From assembly GCA_949987705.1 (NCBI GenBank), contig OX465283.1, forward strand, positions 156,317,850 through 156,381,849: a stretch of 64,000 bases of DNA, given 5' to 3'. Source of the DNA: Thereva unica. Lineage: Eukaryota; Arthropoda; Insecta; Diptera; Therevidae. Position numbers and translations under genes: made by a program. Shown piece by piece: positions 36,327-47,350 of this stretch (the stretch's first letter is position 1; each line of letters starts with the position of its first letter). The notes beneath the pieces were generated by a model, which saw nothing but the letters and a program-made list of their open reading frames with translations, did not search any database and was not told where the DNA came from.

Positions 36327-38345
36327 TTTTTTTTATGTGGTAGTGCTAAGCTCAGGAGTCACTCTTTGTGCTACCAGTCCGTCATGTCATTTGTCACGTC
36401 ATAGTGCAATGTCTAGCAGTAAGCTTAGTACGAGGGTGGGGTGGTTATAAGGGTACGGGGAGGGGGGTATTGAAGAAGATGGTGATGAACCTGCTGTTTG
36501 AACTCTTGGATGTTATAGGAGCTCGGAAATACCGACTGCGAGAGATTATTCCACAGTCGAGTTTTCTATTTACAAACGAATTCATATCTTGTTGAGTGCA
36601 TGAAAGGGGGAGTTGCAGGTGCAGGGAATGGGACGAGTGGGCTAATCTGGCGTTGCGGGTATAAGATTGCCGTGGAGGCAAAAGAGCGTTTAACTCGGAG
36701 GAACAGTCACTATGATAGTAGCGATAAAATTTTGTCAGTGCTGCTACATTCCTACGGTGGCTTAGGGGGTCGATGTTGGAGCAAGCGGTATCGTCATTAA
36801 TTAACTTAAGGGCCTTTTTCACCTTATCTAACCATACCAAGGTGGTTATAGAAGCGCCGCCCCAAACGAGGGAGTTATATTCGAGAAGAGGCCGAATGTA
36901 GGATTTATAAATAACAGCACGGGCCGATGGCTGGAGGAGGAACTTGCACCTCTTAAGAAATCCCAAGCCCTGGGATGCTTGTTTGGCGATTTGGAATATG
37001 TGGTCATTCCATCGCAAGTCTTTGGCTAATGTCCCGCCTAAGATGTGTAGGGAGGGATCGGCCGTTAGTTCAACTTTACCCACTCTCAAGGATGAAGAGC
37101 TGTTGATCTTTTTCTTTCTTTGAAATAAGACTTGGTGGGGTTGAATTCTTGCTTCCCCACTCTAGAATGAGATCAATGTCGTTATTAGCCGTGTTTTTTT
37201 TTTTAATGAACTGTATAGTTCTTCCCCATACAAATCTCAAAACCCAGGTTTTATCGGGGTTTCTATCGAGGTTTTGGGAAATTTCTTAAATTGCATATTG
37301 CATACTTTCGGGCGATGACATGTTGTTTCGGGGGTTGGCATGTTGCATACTTTTGGGGGTCGGAAAGACGTAATTTAAAAATAAAAACAACAGGAAAGTG
37401 ATGAGAGCAAATTTATAACAAATAATTGGTTTTTTAGAAACATATTTATTATTTTCTAGCGAGGATTTCGTGTAACAGTGCAAAAAATAACACTTAACTT
37501 CCGTTTAATTTTGAAATTTTTAAGCATCGAAGTAGGCGCTACAAGAAATTTCCCTTGTCGTTTTTTTAATGAACTCGATGAAAGAACTATATGGTTCATT
37601 AAAAAAACACGGCTATTAATAGATTTGGACATTAGTTCACGATCATCAAGACAGCATCTGGCTTGTATCGAAGCTGTACGAGTAACGTAGAGTACCGCCG
37701 TCAGCGAAGCTAAGAAGTGGGTTGGAGGGGATTGAAATTAGGTCATTTATAAAGATTATAAATAGCGCCGGTGATAAGATTGACCCCTGGGGGACCCCCG
37801 CAGAGATGGGGTGAGATTCGGATTTGACGCCATCCAATACTACCTTAATTGAACGGCCGGAAAGGAAACTCTCAACCCACTTATAGAAAAGCGAGTCAAT
37901 TCCAATAGCTTTGAGTTTAGCTAACAGGCTGAGTGCCATACTCTATCAAAAGCCTTCGAGATATCCAAAGCAACCAAACTAGATTCACCAGATCCATGCA
38001 AACTTCGGTTGAGGTGTTCTGTAAGGCAAACTAAAAGATCACCAGTGGATCTTTTTTGTCGGAAGCCGTATTGTTTGTCGTTGATAAGTTGGTTGGATTC
38101 TAGATATCCCATAAGCTTTTAGTTGATTATCGTCTCCATAGTTTTGGAGAGAATAGAAGTAATTGATATTGGGCGATAGTTGGAGGGAAGGCTGGAGTCA
38201 CCTTTTTTCGGTATTGGCTGAACATGAGCAAGTTTCCAAGAGTCTGGGTAAACTCCGGAGGAGTATGATAGGGCAAAAAGTTTGCGCAGAGGTTTAGCCA
38301 AATGTGAGGCGCATTGTTTTAAGACGATCTTGTCTTGAGCCTCAA
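36327..38345 (-). mobile_element. jockey/CR1-like LINE, 5'-truncated, split by a 426 bp element
   Basis: On the minus strand, 38340-38119 is RT finger (PDSWKLAHVQPIPKKGDSSL, NYRPISITSILSKTMETII). 38112-37920 has GFRQKRSTGDLL and [15 protein letters not shown] (first catalytic Asp). 37939-37650 has [14 protein letters not shown] and [15 protein letters not shown], where the motif FADD is FADG. 37180-36445 is thumb and C-terminus (RWNDHIFQIAKQA; IYKSYIRPLLEYNSLVWGG; PLSHRRNVAALTKFYRYYHS). An A-rich tail ends at 36327. This is the longest copy of the family seen at 3.2, 19, 26.7, 43.4, 47.4 and 52.2 kb. Confidence 0.82.
37188..37613. mobile_element. 426 bp inverted-repeat element inserted in the LINE RT
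   Basis: The left end GCCGTGTTTTTTT...TTAATGAACTGTATAGTTCT pairs with the right end AGAACTATATGGTTCATTAAAAAAACACGGC. TA lies outside each end (37186-37187 and 37614-37615). On either side the LINE reading resumes (MSKSINS to NNDIDLILEWG, minus strand), so the insertion is clean. No ORF. A further TTTTTTTAATGAAC block near 37561 lies just inside the right arm. Confidence 0.75.
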
Positions 38346-39131
38346 CTTTGCATCCAGATTAAGATCCAAGTACTAAGCTGACTGGTGTAGGCGTAGTACT
38401 CGTCCAGGGTGAACTAAAAGCGGGTATTGGCGACAAAATTGAAGATTCTCTTTGTTTTAATTATGTTGGCCCTGTTAGAAGTTTGCATATTAAAAAAGAT
38501 TGTTATCTTGTGTACTCTGTCCAATAAATAATAATAAATCGATAAATCTCTTACTATGTAAGTGAAACTATTGTATAATACATAAAAATAATCAATAACA
38601 AACACAGTAAAAATAATTCGTAAAAGGACAAAGAGCTAACAATGTTCATTAATATTTCTGTTAAAAGAGAATGATGATCTATTAAAGTAGGGTATAATCA
38701 ACCTTTTAGAGAAAATAATTCATAAAATTTTTATTTTCAATGAAATTAGATGACGAGTGTTATATTTTTCGAGTCAGCAACGATTTATCAATGAAACGCA
38801 ACAACATACGTCATTCCCCATTCAGAAACTACCATTATTTTATGATTGCAACAATATTTGCTCTTATTATTTTGTCATAATGTTTTAATTTGTTTGTTGT
38901 TGAGATACAATAACACGTGCCTTTCTCTATATCGCCACAATAGCTTTTAATTAAAACAAACTTTTACAATTACAATAAAACAATGCAAGAATTTGATAAA
39001 AATAAGTGCAAATAGAAATAGATAAGTGAATTCTAAGAATCTTTTCTTTTTCACCAAAACGGAAGTGAGCGGAAAATATGTCCCAATCAATCTACCTTTC
39101 CGGTGGTTTACCATTTTTCGATCCTCGGTAG

Positions 39132-39172
39132 TATTTAAGCGCCTAGAACACCCGATCTAGCACCATTCACTC
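39132..39172 (+). promoter_or_regulatory. Core promoter of cecropin gene 2
   Basis: TATTTAAG at 39132-39139 is followed about 30 nt later by CCATTCAC (39163-39170), a good initiator match, and about 60 nt of leader before the ATG. No convincing copy of the kappaB-like module of genes 3-7 is seen in the preceding 200 bp. Confidence 0.55.
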
Positions 39173-39229
39173 AGGTTGAATATATCCACCCACTGAAGAT
39201 ACTTACCTTCGTTACCTTCGATATTAACA

Positions 39230-39491
39230 ATGAACTTCACAAAAATTTTCTTTGTTGTTTTCGCCATCGTTCTTGTGGCGTTTGTTGGTGAAAGTCATGG
39301 ATTCAGGAAATTCTTGAAGAAAGTTGTATGTTTTTAATTTCAGTTTTTTTTACCATAAAGGACCTTTTTTACTTTCAATTATTATTTTTTTACAGGAAAA
39401 GGCTGGTCAAAGAGTTCGAGACGCAACTCTACAAGGGATCGATGTTGCTCAGAAAGGTGCTAATGTTTTGGCCACCGCAAGAGGGCATTGA
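39230..39491 (+). CDS. Cecropin-family antimicrobial peptide, gene 2 (divergent, Trp lost)
   Basis: Exons are 39230-39325 and 39396-39491, with a 70 nt intron (gtatgt...tacag). The product is 63 aa. The signal peptide covers about residues 1-23 (MNFTKIFF, a hydrophobic core, then GESHG). The mature peptide starts near [20 protein letters not shown] and ends [10 protein letters not shown]. It is the most divergent member: the near-invariant Trp of the first helix is replaced by Phe, and exon 1 is two codons shorter. The RVRDAT...AQ.GANVLAT core remains canonical, so it should still form the two-helix cecropin fold. Its second half resembles what I recall of stratiomyid cecropins. AATAAA at 39536-39541 is a likely poly(A) signal. 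No frame damage is visible, so the gene is probably functional. Confidence 0.93.
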
Positions 39492-39852
39492 TATTAGGAC
39501 TGAACTACTTTGCTGGACTTCTTATACAAAATGAAAATAAATTTCGTTTTTGATGATTTTAAAAAAGTAATAAAATTTGTAAAATTGTTTTCATAATGTG
39601 CCATAAATATTTTAGTCGTTTTTAAATTAATTTTTCTAGTAAAATAAATATCATAGTTACAGTTGCAACCCTTCTTTAAATGTGAGCAGACAGTTTTGTT
39701 TTTAGTTACGTAGTATCGATTGTTTGCCAGAACTTTAGGGGGAAAAAGTTGTAGCGTCACCTGGATAACGAACCGACGACGGACTTACGTAGTCCAGGGG
39801 TATAGCTAGGCTACCCTATACGATGGCATAAAATTCACAAATTTGATCATCC

Positions 39853-40108
39853 AGAAGAGGAGTTGGGCTTACTAAGGGACCTCGTAAAAACCCATCAATT
39901 CAGGCAGCAGGACGGACGGAACCAACTGCAACGACTACGACAACTGCACATTGATATAATTTCTACTACCAGATGGGAAAAGGCAATCCACGAAGACGTT
40001 CTTAAGGCTGATGCAACAAAACTACACAACGCAAGAAACCGGAGGCAAGCCGTGAGGCAGAGACGTTTGGGGGAAGAAGCTGATGGAGGCCAGAGCTCGG
40101 ATGGGGCT
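39853..40108 (+). other. Possible orphan exon or repeat-derived ORF
   Basis: The open frame EELGLLRDLVKTHQFRQQDG...RWEKAIHEDVLKADATKLHN, then ARNRRQAVRQRRLGEEADGG, is strongly charged and helix-prone. It is preceded by ATCCAG and ends at GGGGCT/GTAAGT, which fit splice acceptor and donor sites. No upstream or downstream exon was found, and no family is recognised. It could be an exon of a gene outside the window, or transposon-derived. Confidence 0.3.
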
Positions 40109-40361
40109 GTAAGTTGATTCTTCTTTAAGCAACTCGCCCACTTCCCATATCAATTTTCTACTTCAACTACGAAAATTGTGGGGCCCTATATAGCAAAGTG
40201 AACTGGTTTGTCTTCACTCGGTTTTTCTATAATCACCTAACTGGGAATTGTGTTTTCACAGCAAAAACATCAATTCTGTCTCTACCTGTCGTAGATAAAA
40301 CTGACAGGGCTGCGCTCGTTTATTCCGCAGCGTATATAATCATTTGAAGCGCAAGACAAAC

Positions 40362-40960
40362 AGATTAGAGATGCTGGCGATCCTGAAGGTCTGCCAAACA
40401 ATGCACCTTGAACGTAAACAAGGATGTAGAATTGGAATTCTCATAGACAACAAAGCTTCTATAGAAGTTTTAGATTCAGTGATGATGTGTTAACCTGACT
40501 TTTATTTGGGTGCTCCTCGGAAGTATTAACATAGATGAGAACGTGAAAGTAAACTACTTGGAGATTGAAATTTTTAGCTACGACTTTATTTTGGACTACC
40601 ACCTGCTGCTAGCCGCCAAAGGAGGAGTGAACTAGAGACCTGCATTATATCTAGGACTATTTAGCCTAGTTAAAACAAGGAAGAAACAAATGGCATCGTG
40701 AACAGATTCAGAAAAGATATCGCTAGAACTACAGAAACCATTATCGTATATTGGCCTTAGGTGACCATCTGCCAAGCTGGTTATTCCACACACCGTCTGT
40801 TGCCTCCGGTCAATCATCTGGGGGAAGTACTCATTCACTTCCTGTGTAATTTCCCGGTTATAGCAAAAGTCAGTAAGCTACGTTTAATAGAAATACCCAC
40901 ATTTGGAGTAGTGGCACCGATAAGTTTCCTAAACTCCACAGGATGGCTTTAAGCGTTCAC
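40362..40960 (+). mobile_element. RNase H-class LINE 3' relic
   Basis: EMLAILKVCQTMHLERKQGC followed by RIGILIDNKASIEVLDS (40365-40480) is an RNase H core with the E..AI and D..A patterns. Near 40830-40950, FLCNFPVIAKVSKLRLIEIP and FLNSTGWL* resemble the extreme C-terminal C.CP..A..R....I...GW of such elements. Frames are broken between the two. Confidence 0.5.
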
Positions 40961-41936
40961 TACACTCGATTTAAAAGGTCACCAAAACATAGGTACCAAT
41001 ACTAGCCAAAGCGACAATTGGTCCTTTGATCGCACTGGTCGGATTCTACACCTTAACTAAACTAATAATGTATGAATCTGTCACCAACAGGACAAAAGTC
41101 ACCTTTATTTGATCGCTAAAGGGAGCAATTTCATGGTCTATTCTGACTAGTTCCACCACTGGTTCGTGCCCTTCACACAACGATCGATTAAACATACCAG
41201 ATATTTGGGTATAATTTGTCAGTTTACCACAGATATCAGACATGTGTCTGGAAAATAAAACCATGCCGCGGACTACTTGTCATCCTAGTAACGGTATATG
41301 CGTAGAAATATTGTGCACAATAATACCTTTCACTATGCATAAGCTTTGATGTGAATTTAATACAAGTATATACCATACATATTTTCTCGTGAACATAGCA
41401 TATCTCACTGCAATTAGTGGTCTCGATCGTGCATTACTCGAGTAAAAATAATTTAGTCCCCCAACTAAGTACTAACCACGTCCAACGCTGCTTGACCTAC
41501 GCAATTTAACCATAGCCGATTAGTTGCCCGCTTCCTTTTCATCCTATACGGGGTTTTAAGCTCCCTATTGTCTGTAAGAGTACCATAGTTTGTTTGGACC
41601 ATTCTCTGCGCCATTTATTGATACGTACCAGCAACTGACTTCATTAGGAAAAAAAGAAATTTTGTTTAAGTGTAGCGTGCCTGTTTTGGGTGCCACGATT
41701 TGACGCATGCTAAGAATGAGCGAGCTTTATTTTTCACGAGTGGTTACCAAAAGTTCCAAGGCGTACCAAATTTTCTTATGAAGCCTTTAAGCTTCCAAAT
41801 GAGCTTATTGCAGAATAGTACTTTCAGCTTCCATTTGAATCTATAACCATGGATCCATGGAGATACTACATAGTAATTAATCAAACTTCATAAATAATTC
41901 CCTATTCCAATTTTGTTTCAATTCCAAAAAATCATA

Positions 41937-42126
41937 GGGGATTTACTAATTCTGATAACGCGAAGAGATAACTTTCACCGCTGTCGATAGGTTTTCCCGC
42001 ATAGGAATCATGATGACCGCTTCCGGATTTTCTGATAAGAAAATGAGAAAAGTTCTTGGCGGTTGTTTCCCTTTATTTAACTTTTTCGATCGTATTTAAG
42101 CCCGCGCAGCTTCAGATCGAGCATCA
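41937..42126 (+). promoter_or_regulatory. Immune-type promoter module of cecropin gene 3
   Basis: In order: kappaB-like GGGGATTTAC (41937-41946); GATA cores at 41954 and 41967; GGTTTTCCC (41990-41998), a reverse kappaB-like GGGAAAACC; GATAAG (42034-42039); TATTTAAG TATA box (42093-42100); ATCA initiator near 42123. Adjacent kappaB and GATA sites are known to drive Drosophila cecropin induction by NF-kappaB factors and Serpent; applying that here is inference. Confidence 0.65.
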
Positions 42127-42197
42127 ATCAAACAATAGCAGTATCCACTCGCGCAGCTTAATTCATTTTTGTGCTAAAAAATCAATCCAAATTCACG

Positions 42198-42476
42198 ATG
42201 AACTTTTCAAAAGCTTTCTTGTTCGTTTGCTTGGTTCTTGCCGTTTTGTGTGCAGGTCAAGCTGAAGCCGGATGGTTGAAGAAAATTGGAAAGAAAATTG
42301 TAAGTAAAATTAATTTTATTAATTTGAAACACATTTAATAAATCTAATTTTGGTATTAGGAAAGAGTTGGACAGAATGTTCGAAAAGCTACTGTTAAGAC
42401 AATCGCAGTTGCGCAACAAGGAGCTGATGTTGTGGCTACAGCTAGGGGCAACATACCCCCGCAGCATCCAATGTAA
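42198..42476 (+). CDS. Cecropin-family antimicrobial peptide, gene 3 (tail NIPPQHPM)
   Basis: Exons are 42198-42299 and 42360-42476, with a 60 nt intron (gtaagt...tattag). The product is 72 aa. Residues 1-24 are the signal peptide; the mature peptide begins [15 protein letters not shown]. Helix 1 is cationic and amphipathic, and the second, more hydrophobic segment reads [17 protein letters not shown]. After ARG there is an eight-residue tail, NIPPQHPM, absent from a standard cecropin that ends at the amidated Gly, so C-terminal amidation cannot occur in the usual way. The same tail occurs only in gene 7, on the opposite strand. Expected role: a secreted antibacterial peptide from fat body and haemocytes. 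The signal-peptide exon differs from genes 4-7 only at residue 22 (Ala here). Confidence 0.95.
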
Positions 42477-42869
42477 TGAAACGGATTAGTGAAACTTTTG
42501 TAATGGATTAGTGAAACTTTACAATTTGTGTTCAATGAGACTTTTTAAATTATGATATTACTAAGATTGTAACTATTTTTTATTGAATTAAATTATTTGT
42601 TTAAATTGTATAGAGGTTTATTATTAAAAATTATTATTTATTAATACAGCATATCAGCCGCTGTGTCCATGTGCAGTGAGAGTCTGAAGTCCTCACAACC
42701 GAGCAACTTCACTCTGTTTGTTTAAAATCGCAAATTTTCGGCTCATTTATATTCTCAATAAAAATTCAACATGGACGCACTTTTTCCGTTCTTAGTCTCT
42801 CACCTGGGGTGAACGTGTGTAGTTTTTCCGATATTCAAGACTCCGATATTTACCCGATTTATGACTAGC

Positions 42870-43040
42870 TTTAACTCAGGTTTAACCTGGTCATAAACGT
42901 GGGTCGAGATGACACTGGATCCACTCAACCCAATTCAGTTCTCTCACCTGGGTCAAGTTGATAACTGCTCATATACGCTGATTGAGTTAAAATTGGGTTG
43001 AAGTGACATTAGTTTTGTTTGATTACCATCCGTGAAGTCG
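42870..43040. repeat. AACTCAACCC-rich repeat copy
   Basis: Contains TCCACTCAACCCAATTCAG, TCTCACCTGGGTCAAGTTGATA, CATATACGCTGATTGAGT and ends GATTACCATCCGTGAAGTC. It lacks the CGGCGTAGCTT tail present at 16.6 and 32.0 kb. Confidence 0.55.
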
Positions 43041-43390
43041 GGGGTTACGGGCGAAACTGCAACGAACGAAGAATCGGACAAACTAGTAAAATAAATTGGC
43101 CCAGTTCGTTTGTTCCTTTTGCCTCTTCGGTGTCCCGGCGGGTAAACCGGCCCCATGTAAGCAACAGACGGTAATTTCAATATAACAGTCACTTTTACAG
43201 TTTTAGTTAGGTGCGAGTATTTTGCGTGCAGTGCTACCTTATTCATGAAAATAGGACATAGAGTTACAGAAATACAGGGTGATATGTAAAAAACTTCTCG
43301 AAGCCTCAGGTCCTTGAAGACTGCCTACTGCCTGATATAGATTTGGTGGCAAATGATCGAGAATCACATTCATCGACTCTGTGGGTGCAT

Positions 43391-43640
43391 TTTTTTTTTT
43401 ATATGATAGTCTAAGCTTAGGTGTCATCCTTTGTACTACTAGTCCGTCATGTCGTACACGTCATGGTGCGATGTCTAGTAGTAAGCTTAGCTCGAAGGAT
43501 AGAGAGAAAGATAGGATAGATTAGGGGGAGTCGGGTGGGTGTTGGAGGAGATGGTGGTGAACCTTGCGCTTGAACTCTTGGGTGTTGTATGAGTTCGGGA
43601 ATATTGACTGAGGTAAGTTGTTCCACAGTCATAAACGAGC
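43391..43640 (-). mobile_element. jockey/CR1-like LINE 3' end
   Basis: On the minus strand: VEQLTSVNIPELIQHPRVQA and then the family 3' UTR (TAAGCTTACTACTAGACATC; TAGTACAAAGGATGACACCT), ending in an A run at 43391. Only the last ~250 bp are present, between cecropin genes 3 and 4. Confidence 0.65.
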
Positions 43641-44713
43641 CCCCATAACTCCGCAGCATGACACTCCATAGACTTGGCCTACTCTGGATTAGTTATATAT
43701 AGACTCGACCTTGAGAGTTGTATGTTGTCGGGTTTTGTGAAAATAACAGCCGCAAGAGGAGTCTTCGCTCGGGTATGCTACGGCACGCCGAATTCCGCAC
43801 GGGGCATCTGGTTAGCCTCGATGGTGACCTTGTTGAAAGCGCCTTCTATGTTCAGGAAGGTTGCAAGGTAAATTGGTTGTATTCTATGGATCATTCTACG
43901 GTATGCATTACGTCATGCATTGCAGCGTTAACCGATTTTCTCTTGAAATATGCATACTGAGAGGAAGACATTAGGACCTCTGTTATAATATTTCGGAGGT
44001 ATAGGTCTAGCATAAGTTCTGAGACAACTCATATCATCCTATGTGGTTTGGTCTACCTGCCTTCGAAATAATTATTCTATTGACCCTACTCCAGTAGTGA
44101 GGCATCTGGTTGTAGTGCCGGCCGTTCTTGTATATTGACAAGAGCCATGAACCATTGTTGTATATATTATATTATCCATTCATTGACAAAAGCCTCTTAT
44201 ATAGCCCATGAGGTATCATCGCATTTGAACGAGTCATTTCATACCGCATGAAAATCAAAATAATACCCATAATACATAAGGGATATGACCGTCAGCTACT
44301 CTATTTATTACACTAAAATCAAGATGCAATTTGAAACAAAAATCAAGTACGTTTAATTTTATTATTAAATAAATGAATGTACAACTCAACTACATAATGA
44401 AGACTTGACTTGCACATACATACATACATATATTTAAAACAGATATTATTGTTAATTGAATGAGTAACGATCTGAAGCCAAGCTGCCTGGTTCAACTCCA
44501 GTACAAAGAAATATCTTGAGAAAGATGATTAACAGTAATATAATTCAGTAATCATTATGAGTAACCCTTTCAGTTTATTGTATGCAGAATAGTATTTTGT
44601 ATTTCCAACTCGGTGTATACAATTATGGAATCCCCTTAGGTACATAGTAATTAGTCAAACTTCTCAACCATTTCCTTATTCCAATTCTGTCTCAATCCCA
44701 CCAAAAAATCATA

Positions 44714-44905
44714 GGGGATTAACTAATTCTGGTATATCGAAGAGATAACTCAAACCGCGCTGTCGATCGGTTTTCCCGTGGAAGACAGCATAATGACCCA
44801 ACTCGGAAGTTCTTGATAAGAAAGCGAGAACAATTCTTGGCGGTTCTTTCCCCGATTGAATTTTGCGACCATATTTAAGCCCGCGTAGCTTCAGATCGAG
44901 CATCA
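44714..44905 (+). promoter_or_regulatory. Immune-type promoter module of cecropin gene 4
   Basis: Same order as gene 3: GGGGATTAAC (44714-44723), a GATA core in agagataac, GGTTTTCCC (44769-44777), TGATAAG (44814-44820), a further GGCGGTTCTTTCCCC stretch near 44840-44853, TATTTAAG (44872-44879) and ATCA near 44902. Confidence 0.65.
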
Positions 44906-44975
44906 TTCAAATAATTGCACTTTCCACTCGCGCAGCTAAATTCATTCTTTTTGTGAAACTCAATCCAAATTCACG

Positions 44976-45242
44976 ATGAACTTCTCAAAAGCTTTCTTGT
45001 TCGTTTGCTTGGTTCTTGCCGTTTTGTGCGCAGGTCAAACTGAAGCCGGATGGTTGAAGAAAATTGGAAAGAAAATTGTAAGTAGAAATAGTAACACTAT
45101 TCGTATTAATTGGGAAACACATTTAATAATTTGAATTTTCTATTAGGAAAGAGTTGGACAAAATGTTCGAGATGCTTCTATTAAGACAATCGCGGTTGCG
45201 CAGCAAGGTGTTAATGTCTTGGCTACAGTGAGAGGGAACTAG
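44976..45242 (+). CDS. Cecropin-family antimicrobial peptide, gene 4 (short C-terminus)
   Basis: Exons are 44976-45077 and 45147-45242, with a 69 nt intron (gtaagt...tattag). The product is 65 aa. Exon 1 is identical in protein to genes 3 and 5-7 except Thr at residue 22. The mature peptide begins [15 protein letters not shown]. Exon 2 carries RDASIKT where the other cluster members have RKATVKT, and stops two codons after ARG-equivalent VRG (ends VRGN). It has no proline/glutamine-rich tail, which makes it the cluster member closest to a classical cecropin length. Its intron shares the block ATTAATTGGGAAACACA with gene 5, while part of its exon 2 (AATGTCTTGGCTACAGTGAG) is shared with gene 6. 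It sits between genes 3 and 5 and has no counterpart between 6 and 7. Confidence 0.95.
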
Positions 45243-45609
45243 TTGATGAGTACAAAGTATTTCTAAGAGCGCAAATGAACCATTTCGATAGTATTTTTTA
45301 AGTTAATATTTTGTTTTAAGAATTTAACCTTTTTTTTACCAAATATATTATTTATTGCAAATTTACCTTTTTTATATAATAATTTTGTGTAATCATTACA
45401 AAATGCTTTGCACTTGTCCAGCCAAGGCTGTTTTCGGAGCTCTCGGCCCAGATAAGTGGGTTGAATTCAAGGCGGAGCTGTAGTTCTTTGTAGATTACGA
45501 CCCAGGTTTACCATTAAAACCGGTTTTGTATGTTTCAAATATAAACTACAAAAAAGGGAAATGCACAGAGGTTTAACCAAAGTGGCAAGCATTTCCCTAA
45601 AGCTGTGGG

Positions 45610-45690
45610 CAGGGCCGGCGCTTGGGGTTTTTGCGCCCGGTGCACTATGCCATATTGCGCCCATAAGATGTTCATGTTCAGTGGAAGAGA
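45610..45690. mobile_element. End fragment of the 3660-4271 hAT-type element
   Basis: CAGGGCCGGCGCTTGG followed by a GCGCCCGGTGCACTAT segment matches the right end of the 3660-4271 element in the opposite orientation. I see no matching second terminus further right, so it is truncated. Confidence 0.7.
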
Positions 45691-46339
45691 CACAAAAACT
45701 CGCTGAATAGGAGAGATTGCACATAGATAGGAAGGAAGTTTCACGGTCAAGATTCAACCAACAACAATCTGCTGAGAGTCTCGTTTGCGTAGAAGAGAGT
45801 AAGCGAGAGCGATGGATCAGTTTTTTTTTTTATAGCTGTGTTGTTTTTGTTTTTTGTCTCCCTTTTGCTAGAAAAAGAAAAGGAATGCTAAATGGGAGAA
45901 TTAATATTAAAAGCAACAACAACAAGCTAAAGCTATTCTAACGTATAGTTTGTTGGAAAAGTTGGCTGTTCTGAAAACCCATACGATTCTTCTTCTTCAA
46001 AAGGTAATTGACGATTACAGCCAATTTTTATTGATTGACCGGCCGAACTGCGCAAGTTCGAGCAAATTGGTGTACATCAATTTTTGCCTGAATTTCCATA
46101 CATTTTCACATATTGAACTCAGGAAACAGAACATGAAATTGAGATTGAACAAAATTCGCTCAAAAAAGAGTTAATCAACTAGAGTAATGGAATACCACTC
46201 CAGTGGAATTTTGCATTTCTAACTTCCGGTGAAAAAGCAACAACAATTTCAAGCGTGAACTAAAGATGCCAGTCGGTGAAGCGACTTATGGGGATTGAAT
46301 TTAACTTTATTGAACTGACTGAGTCCGGTGAAACTGGTT

Positions 46340-46520
46340 CATCATTCTCAATCCAAAGCCTGCAGTTAGGGTCCTGCGCCTTTTCTAATCTTATAAATGG
46401 TAGTCCAGGGCTCAGTGTCCGGTAAATAAGCCAAAAAGTGGTCTTTAATCAAACCCAGAAGTGTCCTGACATCCTTTTTACTGTGCCTCAATAATTCCTT
46501 GGCCGTGTCACAGGACGGTA
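46340..46520 (-). mobile_element. RNase H-class LINE C-terminal fragment
   Basis: On the minus strand, LLRHSKKDVRTLLGLIKDHF and then YLPDTEPWTTIYKIRKGAGP fit the segment between RNase H and the terminal zinc knuckle (compare LKLLVGYLTG at 16.2 kb). Short and without its ends. Confidence 0.4.
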
Positions 46521-47350
46521 GGGCTTAGAGGTTTTCAATCCAGGCACCGACCTCCAATCCAGTTTCATCCAAGTCCGATGGGTGAGGGCCTACTACACCG
46601 AACTTTTGGAGCCCCTAATAACCAGTTCCGGACCGATCAATGCAATGTTATTGGTCTATAAAGATCCAGTGAGCATAGCAGGAAAATGAAGGTCCATCGA
46701 GCATTGAATGTCCCAATAGCATTTTAAGAATAAAGACGAGAAGAGCGTCCGTACTGTCGTATGATATCATTTTTTCCTGTACCATATCACGCGAGCCAAA
46801 AATGATATTGAATTCGTTGAGGCACTGATCGTAGCGTATTACCGAAGCTGTAATCTAATAATATATTCATAAAAATCGGTCGAGCCGTTTTTTTTAATTT
46901 AAACGACGTACATGATTTTTGTATCTGCACGATATGGTTCGAACCAACAACTGGCTTGTTGGATATTTTTGTACCCATCCAGCTAAGTGCCCAATGTGGC
47001 ACCATTGAAGGGGGATTTGCAAGATCCCTGTTCAATAAGACCAGTCAGAGCCCTCAAGCCGCAGTGGAATACGTTTGGATCACTTTTTCAATGGAAGAAG
47101 ATTTCTTTAGAGGAAACGACCCGAAAAAGCGACCGCTTTGAGAAGACGAAGTGGCGCAGCCCGAAAACCTTCTAGACGATTTGTGGAAGCTGGTTACTTC
47201 GGTGTAGAAGTTGGTAGGGTCTCTATGGCCTCTTGGGAGTAGAGGGATACCGATCTTCTTAATAACAAAAGGCTGTCCAAAGATGTCATCTTAAGAAAGC
47301 GGAAACGTTAATTACAAAACGGACAACTCTAACTAAACACTGAAATTGTT

